Assembly (NCBI GenBank): GCA_900542325.1
Contig: UQMY01000039.1
Span: forward strand, 1 to 20,240
DNA: 20,240 bases
Source of the DNA: an uncultured Collinsella sp.
Lineage (GTDB): Bacteria > Actinomycetota > Coriobacteriia > Coriobacteriales > Coriobacteriaceae
Reading direction: 5' to 3'
Position 1 is the stretch's first letter; each line of letters begins with the position of its first letter. Of the stretch, positions 1 through 7,989 are shown in pieces. Below the pieces are notes generated by a model. The model saw only the letters and a list, made by a program, of their open reading frames with translations. It made no database searches and had not been told where the DNA came from. Position numbers and translations under genes: made by a program.

Positions 1-27
1 GCCCTGCCGGGGCGCGAGGCGTAGGGA

Positions 28-318
28 CTACCCACACGAACTCACGAAGGCTCCAACTTTAGCTCCTCCGTTTGCGGCGTAGCGATACAGCAGATGGGCG
101 TTATTGCTCAGAAAAGTCTCAAAACCTCGCTTCTCCTCGTCGGTAAAACGCCCCTCCCACATGGTCCAATTGTAAGAAGGCAGCTCGCAACGAGCGGAGT
201 CGAAACCCTCTGCCGTCGGTCGTTCAAAATGCACGATGACCTTTTCGATATCGCCATCTGTGATCAGGTCAGAATGAATGACCTCGGTACCATCTTCGAA
301 TGTCATATACGGGTACAT
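28..318 (-). CDS. Small hypothetical protein (96 aa)
   Basis: I do not recognise a named family with certainty. The protein is short, soluble, acidic and aromatic-rich, with no signal peptide or membrane segment. It starts MYPYMTFEDG, has a central VHFERPTAEGFDSARCELPS segment and ends in a helical part (TDEEKRGFETFLSNN...). The frame continues to a GTG at 330. I chose the ATG at 318 because the AGGTGG ribosome binding site lies 8 bases before it; a GTG at 321 is also possible. It is the last gene of the minus-strand block, about 180 bases downstream of the AEC permease, so co-transcription is uncertain. The residue pattern (coherent secondary structure, good codon use) supports a real gene. 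Function unknown. Confidence 0.65.
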   Translation of the reverse strand: MYPYMTFEDGTEVIHSDLITDGDIEKVIVHFERPTAEGFDSARCELPSYNWTMWEGRFTDEEKRGFETFLSNNAHLLYRYAANGGAKVGAFVSSCG

Positions 319-501
319 CACGTAAACCACCTCGCAATCATTAATTCAGTTTAGCATCAAGCTAGTGCACCAATGATAGCAAGCCCCCTTGATGAGTTGA
401 TGGCATCTGTTGCCAGCACGATCGACGGCGGTCCGGATTGTTGGGCCCCGGCCATAATCGACCGCCACGAAGCGTTCATCCGCAGGTGCGTGGCATAGCG
501 C
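319..501. other. Intergenic stretch with no convincing gene
   Basis: The 183 bases between the small hypothetical gene and the AEC permease contain only two tiny overlapping frames: 41 codons on plus from 373, and 40 codons on minus from 479. Neither has a good ribosome binding site. I see no clear terminator for the permease gene and no tRNA. Confidence 0.4.
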
Positions 502-1410
502 CTAGAACACTAGCTGAGACAAGGACACTATCGCTGGCATAGTGAACATAGACAGAAGGGTGGTAACACAGACTGTTCCACATGCATATCGATAGTCCTT
601 ATTATGCTGCTGGGCAAAGATAGCTACATTCGCGCCGGTGGGGGTCGCAGCCGCAATCAGCAGCGCCATCTTAATTGACCTATCACATGGAAAGAGACAT
701 AGGAACAGGAGCGAAAGAATCGGAATGACAAGCAGCCTGACCGATGAGACGGCAAACAAGCTTTTCGCCCTCAGGAGCGCCATCAAATCAGACTGAGCAA
801 GATAGATACCGAGAGTCATCATTGCTAGCGGAGTGTTGAGCCCCGAGATATACGAAAGCACTGACTGTGCCAGAGGGACCGTTGGGACACGAAGGATAAA
901 AATCAAGAAACCGCCCAATAAAGCCATGACCATTGGACTTGTCAGGATCGCTTTAGGACTCATACATTTTTTAGACCCCGACAGCAGATACTGCCCGTAT
1001 GTCCATTGCATGGCATTGAGAAGAGCGATCATGCACGTGATGAAAAACACGGCATCTTTTCCAAGCGCCGCTTCAACAAGGGGTATTCCCACAAATCCAG
1101 CATTCGAGAATGCCGCAGCAAAAATGTCGATGGGACGGCCCCTGAACAACAGGCGGGCAACAACGCAAGCGAGCAACAACATCGCCGCCGACAGCATTAA
1201 GGTCATTCCCAACTCATACATCCTCTGAAACGAATACTCGATCCAAAATGATTTGAGAATGATTGCGGGAATCACAAGGTTGATGAGCAACTTTCCGAAT
1301 TCTATTGCAGCCTGCTCGCTCAATATGCCCAAGCGGTTTAGAGCGTAGCCCATTCCCATGAGCAAAAACATGATAAGGACTTGTTGGATGAGAGGTTCAA
1401 TGATTGACAC
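502..1410 (-). CDS. AEC family transporter (auxin efflux carrier-like permease)
   Basis: This is an integral membrane carrier of the bile/arsenite/riboflavin-auxin efflux type. Such proteins export or import small organic anions (for example malate or malonate); the substrate here cannot be read from sequence. The protein is about 302 aa and almost wholly hydrophobic, with 8 to 10 predicted membrane segments. Family signs are the N-terminal GYALNRLGILS stretch, 'FSNAGFVGIPLVEAALG' in the first half, 'PLAMMTLGIYLA' in the middle and 'ATPTGANVAIFAQQH' near the end, with its characteristic Thr-Gly-Ala-Asn crossover. The frame extends to an ATG at 1443. A GTG at 1410 is preferred because GGAG sits 8 bases upstream and the ATG has none. 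It begins 58 bases after the ceramidase-like gene, on the same strand, so the two are probably co-transcribed. Confidence 0.87.
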   Translation of the reverse strand: MSIIEPLIQQVLIMFLLMGMGYALNRLGILSEQAAIEFGKLLINLVIPAIILKSFWIEYSFQRMYELGMTLMLSAAMLLLACVVARLLFRGRPIDIFAAAFSNAGFVGIPLVEAALGKDAVFFITCMIALLNAMQWTYGQYLLSGSKKCMSPKAILTSPMVMALLGGFLIFILRVPTVPLAQSVLSYISGLNTPLAMMTLGIYLAQSDLMALLRAKSLFAVSSVRLLVIPILSLLFLCLFPCDRSIKMALLIAAATPTGANVAIFAQQHNKDYRYACGTVCVTTLLSMFTMPAIVSLSQLVF

Positions 1411-1468
1411 AATACATGCTCCGTATAATCCTGACCGGTTCATCTACCACGATGGTCTATAGCGCCTG

Positions 1469-2680
1469 CTATAGCGCGGCACCGACCGCCTGAATGATTC
1501 GCGCAACGAACGCATCGGCAACCCCGCGCGGCGTTCGCGAGTTGTAGGTTTCAAAATACTTGCCGTAGTCTTCCTGAGGCACAAGGTAGTTGCAGTACGT
1601 GTTCGCATAGCCGATAACAAAGACGTTGTATTGGCTAAACGCCCTCTTAAAATCCAAGCCTAATGTGCTACACGTATCGCATGGCATCGTGATAAAAATG
1701 CAGTTACCAATTACCGCAAACTGGCTCGGAAGCTCAAGCTCGATTTTCCCCATCGAGAGCTTAAGCTGTTGCCGCTTAAGGAGAAAGTCTCGCATCGGGC
1801 TCGCATCCATAGCCTCTATCCGATTGGTCATCTCGATCCAATCCGGATCTGTTTTTGCATCGTAGACACTCTTCATGCTGATAGAGCCCCAACGCGGGGT
1901 ATCAACTCTGAGTGCCGCGCGCTCACGCTTGGATTCAATTTGAGCGCAAAGTTCGTTAGCCGTACGCTCGAGTTCGGCAACTCCCTCCCCTTGCCGATAG
2001 AAACGCGTCGACACATCCCCGCACGTTCCGTTGACGCAAAGTACAGGACAGCCATATTTCCTCTCCAAACGCTGCCTGACATGCCCAATCAAATCAGCAG
2101 AGAGGACGGCGCTTTTCCCATTAAGGATGGTAGGATGAGCGGACATGAACAGCATTTTTCCAATTGGGCGACCACCTTGAGCGTCCTCAAACGAGAAAAT
2201 ACTTACCTGTTTATCGGCCGGACCGCCCTGAACATTTCGATTCCCGTACAGTCCCTCGATGCCTAACATCTCCATCGATACGGTCGCCTTCGACCTGGAC
2301 GCCCATGCAGATACCGCCGCCTCGGTAGCCAAGCCAATCAAATCACTCGTCAATTCGGTTTCAGGTAACGTGTCCTCGTAGGCAAGCTTAAAATAGCATG
2401 GTGCAGAATGGGTATGAATGCATGCGACGACGATATTGCTCGAATCGATGCCCGTTTTTGACGATACGGCGTTCTTGACCGAAAGGGAAAAATCTTTCGA
2501 CACCATTATTGAATCGAGCTCGATAAGAATAAACGGGACAAGATCAACACAGACAGCGCTAGCGTTGACCTCAATAGGATCAAGAACATCCGTCCAGGCA
2601 CCTTTTCTGTTGTAGCCGCCCATGCGGCAAGGAGACTGGGGTGTTACGTCAATCTTCGAGATTCCAAACTCTATGTTCAT
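1469..2680 (-). CDS. Neutral/alkaline ceramidase N-terminal-domain-like hydrolase
   Basis: A 403-aa protein with the fold signature of the catalytic domain of neutral ceramidases, zinc amidases that cut the N-acyl bond of ceramide. Visible motifs: GISKIDVTP at the N-terminus; IHTHSAP (His89 and His91, zinc-ligand region); SAHPT (His182); NGTCGDVS (residues 217-224, matching the nucleophile-Ser motif N-x-GDxSP); and GYANTYCNYLVP (residues 357-368, family Tyr region). The usual MPGE glutamate position reads MPCD. There is no signal peptide and no C-terminal domain, unlike the secreted, roughly 650-aa enzymes, so it is probably cytoplasmic with an unknown, possibly sugar-linked, substrate. The frame extends 13 codons further up, but the ATG at 2680 is preceded by a GGAG-type site. 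It lies downstream of the PTS terminator and upstream of the permease gene. Confidence 0.82.
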   Translation of the reverse strand: MNIEFGISKIDVTPQSPCRMGGYNRKGAWTDVLDPIEVNASAVCVDLVPFILIELDSIMVSKDFSLSVKNAVSSKTGIDSSNIVVACIHTHSAPCYFKLAYEDTLPETELTSDLIGLATEAAVSAWASRSKATVSMEMLGIEGLYGNRNVQGGPADKQVSIFSFEDAQGGRPIGKMLFMSAHPTILNGKSAVLSADLIGHVRQRLERKYGCPVLCVNGTCGDVSTRFYRQGEGVAELERTANELCAQIESKRERAALRVDTPRWGSISMKSVYDAKTDPDWIEMTNRIEAMDASPMRDFLLKRQQLKLSMGKIELELPSQFAVIGNCIFITMPCDTCSTLGLDFKRAFSQYNVFVIGYANTYCNYLVPQEDYGKYFETYNSRTPRGVADAFVARIIQAVGAAL

Positions 2681-2741
2681 TCCAACTCCAACTCTTCGCG
2701 GCACACGCCGCCCAAACATCGGAAATAGAAATACAAAAAGA

Positions 2742-2764
2742 GAAGGGCGTCATGGACGCCCTTC
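2742..2764 (-). terminator. Intrinsic terminator after the PTS gene
   Basis: A perfect 10-bp stem (GAAGGGCGTC / GACGCCCTTC) with a 3-base loop. On the minus strand it is followed by TCTTTTTGT. It lies 34 bases past the EIIBC stop codon and would separate the PTS gene from the ceramidase-like gene, either fully or with read-through. Confidence 0.85.
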
Positions 2765-2798
2765 CAATGCGTCCTGCCACACGCAGGCCGTAGAAAAC

Positions 2799-4223
2799 TT
2801 AACGCTCGGAAACGGGACCATTCTCGAGCTCATCCGCCGTAAAGCCCAGGAAATACGTGCCCAAGGCGCTCACAAGGAAGCCTGCACCAGCAGCGATTCC
2901 AAAGTTGATGAGATTCTGGGTCCCGCCGCCCGCAAACGCGAGGAACTCCAAGAAGTTGGATGCCGCGCCGGCAGTATAAACCGTGGCTCCGAGAGCGATT
3001 GCAAGCGCACCGGCAACAAAGGATCCGATAATCTTCCAGACAAACACGCGGCGATAGCGCAGCATCATGCCGTAGATGAAAGGCTCGCCGACGCCTCCGA
3101 CAATGTTTGCGACCAAATAGCCGAATGCCATGCTCTTCTCGTCTTTATCGCACAGCTTGAGCCAGGTCGCCACCTCGCAGCCGAAGGTCGCCCAAAGGCT
3201 AACGCCCGTCGCAACCAAAACAAAGCTGTCGGTTCCCACAGTCATATAGTTAGCGATGGCAATCATCGCAACCGCCACATGCATGCCGGTAATAATCATT
3301 GGGCACCAAAGACCCGCCAGAATACCTCCTCCGAGGATGGCGGCGATACCACCGGAAGTACCAAGGAACTCAAAACCGGCGGCGAGGGCATTACCGGCCC
3401 ATGAACCAACAGGGGCGAGAGCGCAGAGAGACACAGGAACAGCGACGACCATGGTAAGGAAAGGCGCGAAAACCGTTGAAAGGGTATCTGGCACATATTT
3501 GCGGAAGAAGCGCTCGATATAACTCATCGCCCACACGGACAGAAGAATGGGAAGGACCGTCTTTGTGTAGTTTGCGGCGACGCAAGGAATGCCATAAACG
3601 GAGAACTGAGCTCCATCGGTCGCAAGCTGAATCATGGTCGGGTCGATAAGAATGCCGCCCATAAAGGCACCGAGGACAGGCGTTACGCCAATGTTCTTAG
3701 CCGCATTATAGCCAAGGTAGATGGGGATAAAATAGAACGCTGCGTCATAAACCATGTTCATCAGAACATAAAGGTCGCTTGTGTCGGACAGCACGCCCGC
3801 CATCGTAGGTCCCAGCACCACCGCTACGGTCTTGAACAGGCCAGCACACATTAGGACGGGGATCATAGGCACCATGGAGCTTGACAGGTAGTTGAGGATG
3901 TTATTGCCAATAACCTTAGGTGTGAGCTTCTGCTTAGGAGCATCAAGGTTCTCGTCGATGGCGTCCTGCTTGGCAAAGCCGCCGATCTTGCAGAGCTCGT
4001 CATAAACCTTGGGCACGTTTTGGCCCACGATTACCTGGAACTGCCCTCCGGAGATTTGAGCACCCAACACACCGCCAATCTTCTTCACTTCTTTGATATC
4101 GGGGGCATCGATATCTTTGAGGTTAAAACGCAGGCGCGTCATACAGTGCGCAACAAACGTCACGTTCTCCTTGCCACCGACGGCCTCGAGCACGTCCGCG
4201 GCGATTTTCTTATTGTCAGTCAT
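2799..4223 (-). CDS. PTS transporter EIIBC, glucose/beta-glucoside superfamily
   Basis: A membrane permease of the phosphotransferase system that imports and phosphorylates a sugar. It is 474 aa. The EIIB domain occupies residues 1-90, with the phospho-accepting Cys27 in AHCMTRLRF and the GGQFQVIVG strand typical of the BglP/ScrA/TreP group. A linker leads into a hydrophobic EIIC domain from about residue 105 to the end, with the 'GVGEPFIYGM' substrate-site loop. There is no EIIA domain, so a separate EIIA (for example a Crr-type protein) must phosphorylate it. The frame starts 14 codons earlier, but AGGGAG lies 7 bases before the ATG at 4223. The upstream antiterminator gene and leader point to an aryl-beta-glucoside, sucrose or trehalose-type sugar. 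No glycosidase is in view to narrow this. Confidence 0.92.
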   Translation of the reverse strand: MTDNKKIAADVLEAVGGKENVTFVAHCMTRLRFNLKDIDAPDIKEVKKIGGVLGAQISGGQFQVIVGQNVPKVYDELCKIGGFAKQDAIDENLDAPKQKLTPKVIGNNILNYLSSSMVPMIPVLMCAGLFKTVAVVLGPTMAGVLSDTSDLYVLMNMVYDAAFYFIPIYLGYNAAKNIGVTPVLGAFMGGILIDPTMIQLATDGAQFSVYGIPCVAANYTKTVLPILLSVWAMSYIERFFRKYVPDTLSTVFAPFLTMVVAVPVSLCALAPVGSWAGNALAAGFEFLGTSGGIAAILGGGILAGLWCPMIITGMHVAVAMIAIANYMTVGTDSFVLVATGVSLWATFGCEVATWLKLCDKDEKSMAFGYLVANIVGGVGEPFIYGMMLRYRRVFVWKIIGSFVAGALAIALGATVYTAGAASNFLEFLAFAGGGTQNLINFGIAAGAGFLVSALGTYFLGFTADELENGPVSER

Positions 4224-4318
4224 AGCTGAACTCCCTTGCTTTTCTGTCTTCCCGTTTGCGCACACGCGAAGAACCGATTACGGCAGGCCTGACACGAGGC
4301 AAATCGAGAAAAGCAAGA

Positions 4319-4393
4319 AGAAGACAAAAACAGAAGAGCCCCAAAGCACAAAGCGGACAGGGAACTGTCTACGTCATGCTTCGAGGCTCTTCT
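4319..4393 (-). terminator. Leader terminator of the PTS gene, candidate antitermination target
   Basis: Read on the minus strand, AGAAGAGCC (4393-4385) can pair with GGCTCTTCT (4340-4332), followed at once by GTTTTTGTCTT. The loop of about 44 bases holds its own small hairpin (GACAG ttcc CTGTC). The structure sits about 95 bases before the EIIBC start. Its 5' arm is part of the hairpin at 4380-4397, so the two cannot form together, as in BglG/LicT-controlled leaders. Confidence 0.7.
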
Positions 4394-4405
4394 CGAATAA
4401 CACCT
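4372..4405 (-). promoter_or_regulatory. Candidate RAT (ribonucleic antiterminator) hairpin
   Basis: On the minus strand the sequence is AGGTGTTATTCGAG, a 6-base loop, then CTCGAAGCATGACGT. It contains a perfect 6-bp upper stem (TTCGAG/CTCGAA) flanked by partly pairing GTGTTA and GCATGAC arms. The arrangement and the GGTGTTA start resemble LicT/SacY RAT elements, although it is not an exact match to the Bacillus consensus. The 3' half overlaps the first arm of the terminator. Confidence 0.55.
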
Positions 4406-4490
4406 TATGTGACTACGAAACTACATCCAACAGGTGCTTTTACGAAAGTCGAAACCGGCAAACGGTCGAATTTCGGCGATGAGCGGTCAA

Positions 4491-5327
4491 TCAGGACCTG
4501 GATCCCGCGCAGACGCGATTGACATGGAGCATCAGGTAGACCTTCTCTTCATCGGCGAGCGCGGCGTCAAAGCGTTCTTCGATAAGCGCGGCCATGCGGT
4601 CGACGCACACGGCCACATCGGGATGCTGCTCGCAAAGCGGCCCATAGAGCGCACCGTTCTCCGTGTTGAGGGGCTCTCCTGTCTGCACGCGCTCCAGCAG
4701 GTAGCGCACGTGTGTGGCATAGCGGCAAAAGTCAAAGCCGTCGCGGTCCACACAAACCCCCAGCTCGGACTCGATGATCTTGGTGAAGTTCTCGAGCATC
4801 ACCTCGTCCTTACGCACCGTATTGGATTTGGCCTTTGAAGACGAGGCGACCACGCTGTTGACGATGCAGAGCGCGATACCGCTCGCCTCCCCCCGCGGCA
4901 TCTTAACGTTGAAGCCGCGATTGATGCCCTCGAGCGCGAACTGGGCGATCTTGTACTCGATGGGGTACATCTGCTGCACGTCATAGGAAAGCGGCATCTG
5001 CACAAACATATGCTCGCGGCAGCGCTTGATGGCAAAAGCGATATGGTCGGCCATGGTAAAGGGAAGGTTTGCCGAGAGCTCGCGCGAGATGTTGGAGCGA
5101 GCGATATCGGCAATCTGGGCGGAGAACTCCATCACCTGAGGATCGATCTCGTCGAGCAGCGCTAGGTAGCGCGAGTCGACACCGTAGAAGGTTCGCTCGA
5201 TCTTATCGAGTGTGACCTCATCGGGGCCATTGGGAAACCCGATACCGCGGCCAATTGCCACGAGTTCACGGCCCTTGGCGTTTACGCAGATAACCGTATT
5301 GTTGTTGATCCGCTTAAGGATTTTCAT
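4491..5327 (-). CDS. licT: BglG/LicT family PRD-containing transcription antiterminator
   Basis: An RNA-binding antiterminator that, when its PTS sugar is present, stabilises a RAT hairpin and lets transcription pass the leader terminator. It is 278 aa, the usual length. The CAT RNA-binding domain occupies residues 1-56 (MKILKRINNNTVICVNAKGRELVAIGRGIGF, a close family match). PRD1 spans about 65-170 and PRD2 about 171-278. PTS phosphorylation histidines are visible at His95 (ADHI) in PRD1 and at His206 (THVRY) and His268 (LHVNRV) in PRD2. The second PRD1 position is Cys154 (GIALCIVNS), where LicT has His. The start at 5327 has GGGAG 6 bases upstream; the frame runs 7 codons further. The gene lies directly upstream of the PTS leader and permease it probably controls. 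The symbol is by family resemblance. Confidence 0.9.
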   Translation of the reverse strand: MKILKRINNNTVICVNAKGRELVAIGRGIGFPNGPDEVTLDKIERTFYGVDSRYLALLDEIDPQVMEFSAQIADIARSNISRELSANLPFTMADHIAFAIKRCREHMFVQMPLSYDVQQMYPIEYKIAQFALEGINRGFNVKMPRGEASGIALCIVNSVVASSSKAKSNTVRKDEVMLENFTKIIESELGVCVDRDGFDFCRYATHVRYLLERVQTGEPLNTENGALYGPLCEQHPDVAVCVDRMAALIEERFDAALADEEKVYLMLHVNRVCAGSRS

Positions 5328-5368
5328 GACGCTCCCTACCCGGCGCAAGCAACAGCGCCGCGAGCCCG

Positions 5369-5398
5369 ATTATTCCACGGGATTTCAAATCCGGTCAA
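5369..5398 (-). promoter_or_regulatory. Candidate promoter of the antiterminator gene
   Basis: On the minus strand, TTGACC (5398-5393) and AATAAT (5374-5369) are 18 bases apart, about 42 bases before the start codon. They match the -35 and -10 consensus at 5 of 6 positions each. A short hairpin (GGCGC/GCGCC) lies between this promoter and the ribosome binding site. Confidence 0.55.
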
Positions 5399-5575
5399 CC
5401 TTCCTTTCGACATCCGAACGATTCGCCCCGTCTTCATTCGATCAGCCTGAGAAGAAGTTTCGCGCTTTGGTGAGTTGATGGTGTTGCGGGCGAATCCATC
5501 TCCGGTTCACACCGACTGGGTACCCTGAGGGCTGAACAACCTGTCGCAGCACTAAACGAACCGGGAGGACCCCGT

Positions 5576-6538
5576 ATGACGACTGAATATACCGACGCGC
5601 CGCGCACGCGCGTCATGACGCCGGCATCGCTCAACAACGGCGTGCACGAGAACCATTCCATCGGACAGACCATGGCCATCGCACCCAAAAAGGGCCTGTT
5701 TGACGACATTTCCATTCCCCAGATCATCGCCGGCGCCGCAGCTGCCGCCACGAGCGTCGCGCTTGCCTCCAAGATTGGTATCGCTGGTTCAGTAATTGGC
5801 GCCGCCGTGAGCTCGGTCATCACCGTTGTGTCCTCGCAGGTCTACCGCCACTTTATCTCTGCCAGCGCCGAAGCAATCAAGGGCACGCATGCCGCTGTCG
5901 ACTACCCTGCCGGCGCCTACGAGCCCGTTGAACCCAATGTCGAGGAGCACCTAGGTGGCGTCGCGACCACGCAGGAGATGCGTCAGGTTGCAGGTCGCGC
6001 GACCACGGCGCGCGTCGCCCCCAACAGCCTGCGCGCCAAGGCAGCGGCAGAGCGCAGCCAGACGCAAAAGAAGGTCATCGTCTTCTCGATCGCCATCGCC
6101 ATCGTCGCGGTCATCGCCTGCGCCGGCGCCATCCTTATCACCACCGCCGGAGAGGGTCTGGGTGAGCGCCCCGAGCCAATCCTTTCGTCGCGCACGACCG
6201 AGAGCGATGCAAATGGCACCGCCCAGTCACAAGATCAGCAGGCACAGACGGACGACGCACAAGACAGTTCTACCTCTGCCGATTCGTCATCGAACACCCA
6301 AAACCAATCGCAGGACACCGATTCTTCTGCGTCCAACAGTGGCACGCCGTCCGGCACGACCGACTCAAGCCAAACGACTGACGGTTCGCATCCGAGCACG
6401 GGCGGCCAGACGAGCGACAGCACTTCGGGAACGGGCACAGCAGACGGCAGCAACACCAACAGCTCGAACAGCTCGAGCGGAACCGCGTCCGGCACGGCAT
6501 CCGACAACTCGAGCCAAGGCACGGCATCGGGCAACTAA
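5576..6538 (+). CDS. Membrane protein with Ser/Thr/Asn-rich C-terminal tail
   Basis: No named family is recognised. The 320-aa protein has three parts. Residues 1-45 are polar. An Ala/Gly/Val-rich hydrophobic stretch at 46-90 (IPQIIAGAAAAATSVALASK...) probably forms one or two membrane segments or a glycine-zipper-like hairpin. After a polar segment (100-165), a strong transmembrane helix spans 166-190 (KVIVFSIAIAIVAVIACAGA). Residues 205-320 are almost only Ser, Thr, Gly, Asn, Asp and Gln, a disordered, probably extracellular tail. There is no LPXTG motif and no cleavable N-terminal signal. The start has GGGAGG 7 bases upstream. It is a single-gene unit, divergent from the antiterminator gene and followed by a terminator. 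A role at the cell surface is inference. Confidence 0.8.
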   Translation: MTTEYTDAPRTRVMTPASLNNGVHENHSIGQTMAIAPKKGLFDDISIPQIIAGAAAAATSVALASKIGIAGSVIGAAVSSVITVVSSQVYRHFISASAEAIKGTHAAVDYPAGAYEPVEPNVEEHLGGVATTQEMRQVAGRATTARVAPNSLRAKAAAERSQTQKKVIVFSIAIAIVAVIACAGAILITTAGEGLGERPEPILSSRTTESDANGTAQSQDQQAQTDDAQDSSTSADSSSNTQNQSQDTDSSASNSGTPSGTTDSSQTTDGSHPSTGGQTSDSTSGTGTADGSNTNSSNSSSGTASGTASDNSSQGTASGN

Positions 6539-6573
6539 GCACATTTTCCTCTCATAGATAACCGGCCTGTATA

Positions 6574-6605
6574 ACGGGCGCGAATCGACAGCGGTTCGCG
6601 CCCGT
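6574..6605 (+). terminator. Terminator after the Ser/Thr-rich membrane protein gene
   Basis: An 11-bp perfect stem (ACGGGCGCGAA / TTCGCGCCCGT) with a 10-base loop and a short T run (TTTGCCTT), starting 36 bases past the stop codon. The T tract is weak, but the stem is strong. Confidence 0.7.
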
Positions 6606-6678
6606 TTGCCTTGGGCGCCGCCATGGCGAACGCTATGCGATGGTAAGATGCTTTACATGTGTAAAGAGGAGATTTGCC

Positions 6679-7986
6679 ATGAGCAAGACAATAGTTAGGC
6701 CCACGCTTTCGCTGGGCAACCACATCTATCTGTATCGCCTGCTACGCGATGCGATTGGATGCGGCAAGCAAACGTTTATGACGCAGGTCGAGGAGGCACT
6801 CGTCGCGGGCGATATGACGGCCTACGACCTGGGCTTTGAGTCCACGCGCGAGTTGCTCGAAGAGCTTGACGACTGCATTAAGCTGACCGTCTTTAAGGGC
6901 GGGCGTCTGTATGCCACCGTCATCGCCAACGAGGCTTGGGATGCCGCTCTCGCCAAGGGCGAGGACAACCCCAAGGCAGCCAAGGGAGCCAAGCAGTCCT
7001 ACAAAAAGAAAAAGCGCGGTGAGAAGGACCTGAAGGCTGTGCGCCCCAAGCACGTTAAGCGCGCCGAGCCCGAGCCCGTGGCCGAAGTCGCTCCGGAACC
7101 CGAGCCCGAGACAGAGATCGAAGTCGCTATTGAGGTAACAGCAGAAGCCGAACCAGAAATCGCCGTCACGACCGATCCCGAAGTCATATCCGAGCAGGAA
7201 GTAACTGCGGAGCTCAACGAAGCTCCCAAGTCGACAACCGAAGAAGCCGCTAACCAACCCGAGACGTCTGCGTTCCAAAACAGCGATGTCTTTGGCAACG
7301 AGGCCGAGGACGATCAGTCCGACGAACCCGCCGATCAAGACGCTACCGAGTCGGCGCCGGAGCCCGAGACACCGCAGCCCGCCATCTCGCTTACGGTCGT
7401 CTATGACCCCGAGAACGCAAACGCCGGCATCACCACCATGGCGTCCACGCCCATCGAGGCAAAGCCGAGCGTCGAGAACGAGAACGCGACGCAGGTTGAG
7501 GTTGAAACTGCAGCTGCAGACGCGCCCGTCACCGTGGAGCCCGTAGATTCCACGATCAAGCCGGAAGCGACGCCGGAGCCCGCACCCGTCATCGAGTCCG
7601 CGCCCACCTCTGCTTGCGACCAAATTCCCGCACCTGCACCGGCTTCGGCACCCGCAGCGGCCCCAACCCCCGCACCTGCAGCGCCCACCATCCCCAAGGA
7701 CTTCCCCGTCGATTTCGCAACCGAGGTCTTCTGCCCCGGCCCGCTTCTGCACCAGCTGTCGACCTATCTCCCCTACGGCGCCGACACGCTCGGCATCGTC
7801 GGCGAGTACTACTGGATCGCCCGCGAGCGCGGTACCATCGAGGCCGCGCGAAACCGCGCAAGCTTCCCCCTGCGCTACACGCAGGCCGGCGAGCGTCGCG
7901 AGGTTGCCGTGCGCATCCGCCGCAACACCACCGGCGGTCTCGGAGCCGCCTGGGCCATCGATAAAGTCGAACCTTCTACCAAGTAA
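6679..7986 (+). CDS. Hypothetical protein: LOTUS-like N-terminus, Pro/Glu/Ala-rich linker, conserved C-terminal domain
   Basis: A 435-aa soluble protein of unknown function. Residues 1-85 form a compact helical domain containing MTAYDLGFESTRELLEEL and KLTVFKGGRLYATV, which resembles OST-HTH/LOTUS domains (RNA-binding winged helices); this is my inference from pattern only. Residues 95-125 are a Lys/Arg-rich patch (KKKKRGEKDLK). Residues 128-345 are low-complexity Pro, Glu, Ala and Thr, probably disordered. A second folded domain (about 348-432) contains DFATEVFCPGPLLHQLSTYLPYG, GEYYWIARERGTIEAARNR and an Arg-rich strand (REVAVRIRRN). The AGAGGAG site fits the ATG at 6679; an ATG 13 codons earlier lacks one. 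It is a single-gene unit that ends in a terminator shared with ettA. Confidence 0.82.
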   Translation: MSKTIVRPTLSLGNHIYLYRLLRDAIGCGKQTFMTQVEEALVAGDMTAYDLGFESTRELLEELDDCIKLTVFKGGRLYATVIANEAWDAALAKGEDNPKAAKGAKQSYKKKKRGEKDLKAVRPKHVKRAEPEPVAEVAPEPEPETEIEVAIEVTAEAEPEIAVTTDPEVISEQEVTAELNEAPKSTTEEAANQPETSAFQNSDVFGNEAEDDQSDEPADQDATESAPEPETPQPAISLTVVYDPENANAGITTMASTPIEAKPSVENENATQVEVETAAADAPVTVEPVDSTIKPEATPEPAPVIESAPTSACDQIPAPAPASAPAAAPTPAPAAPTIPKDFPVDFATEVFCPGPLLHQLSTYLPYGADTLGIVGEYYWIARERGTIEAARNRASFPLRYTQAGERREVAVRIRRNTTGGLGAAWAIDKVEPSTK

Positions 7987-7989
7987 CAA

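Noticed and set aside
373..498. Small overlapping frames in the gap before the AEC permease
   Set aside because: 40 and 41 codons, on opposite strands, with no ribosome binding site and no recognisable motif. They could be gene remnants, but nothing supports that.
6205..6538. Ser/Thr/Asn-rich tail considered as a CRISPR-like or DNA tandem repeat array
   Set aside because: The amino-acid composition is repetitive, but the DNA shows no regular repeat unit or spacer structure.
6742..7989. Open frame of 415 codons antisense to the 435-aa protein gene
   Set aside because: Gly/Arg/Leu/Cys-rich shadow translation with no ribosome binding site. The plus-strand frame has AGAGGAG and sensible domains.
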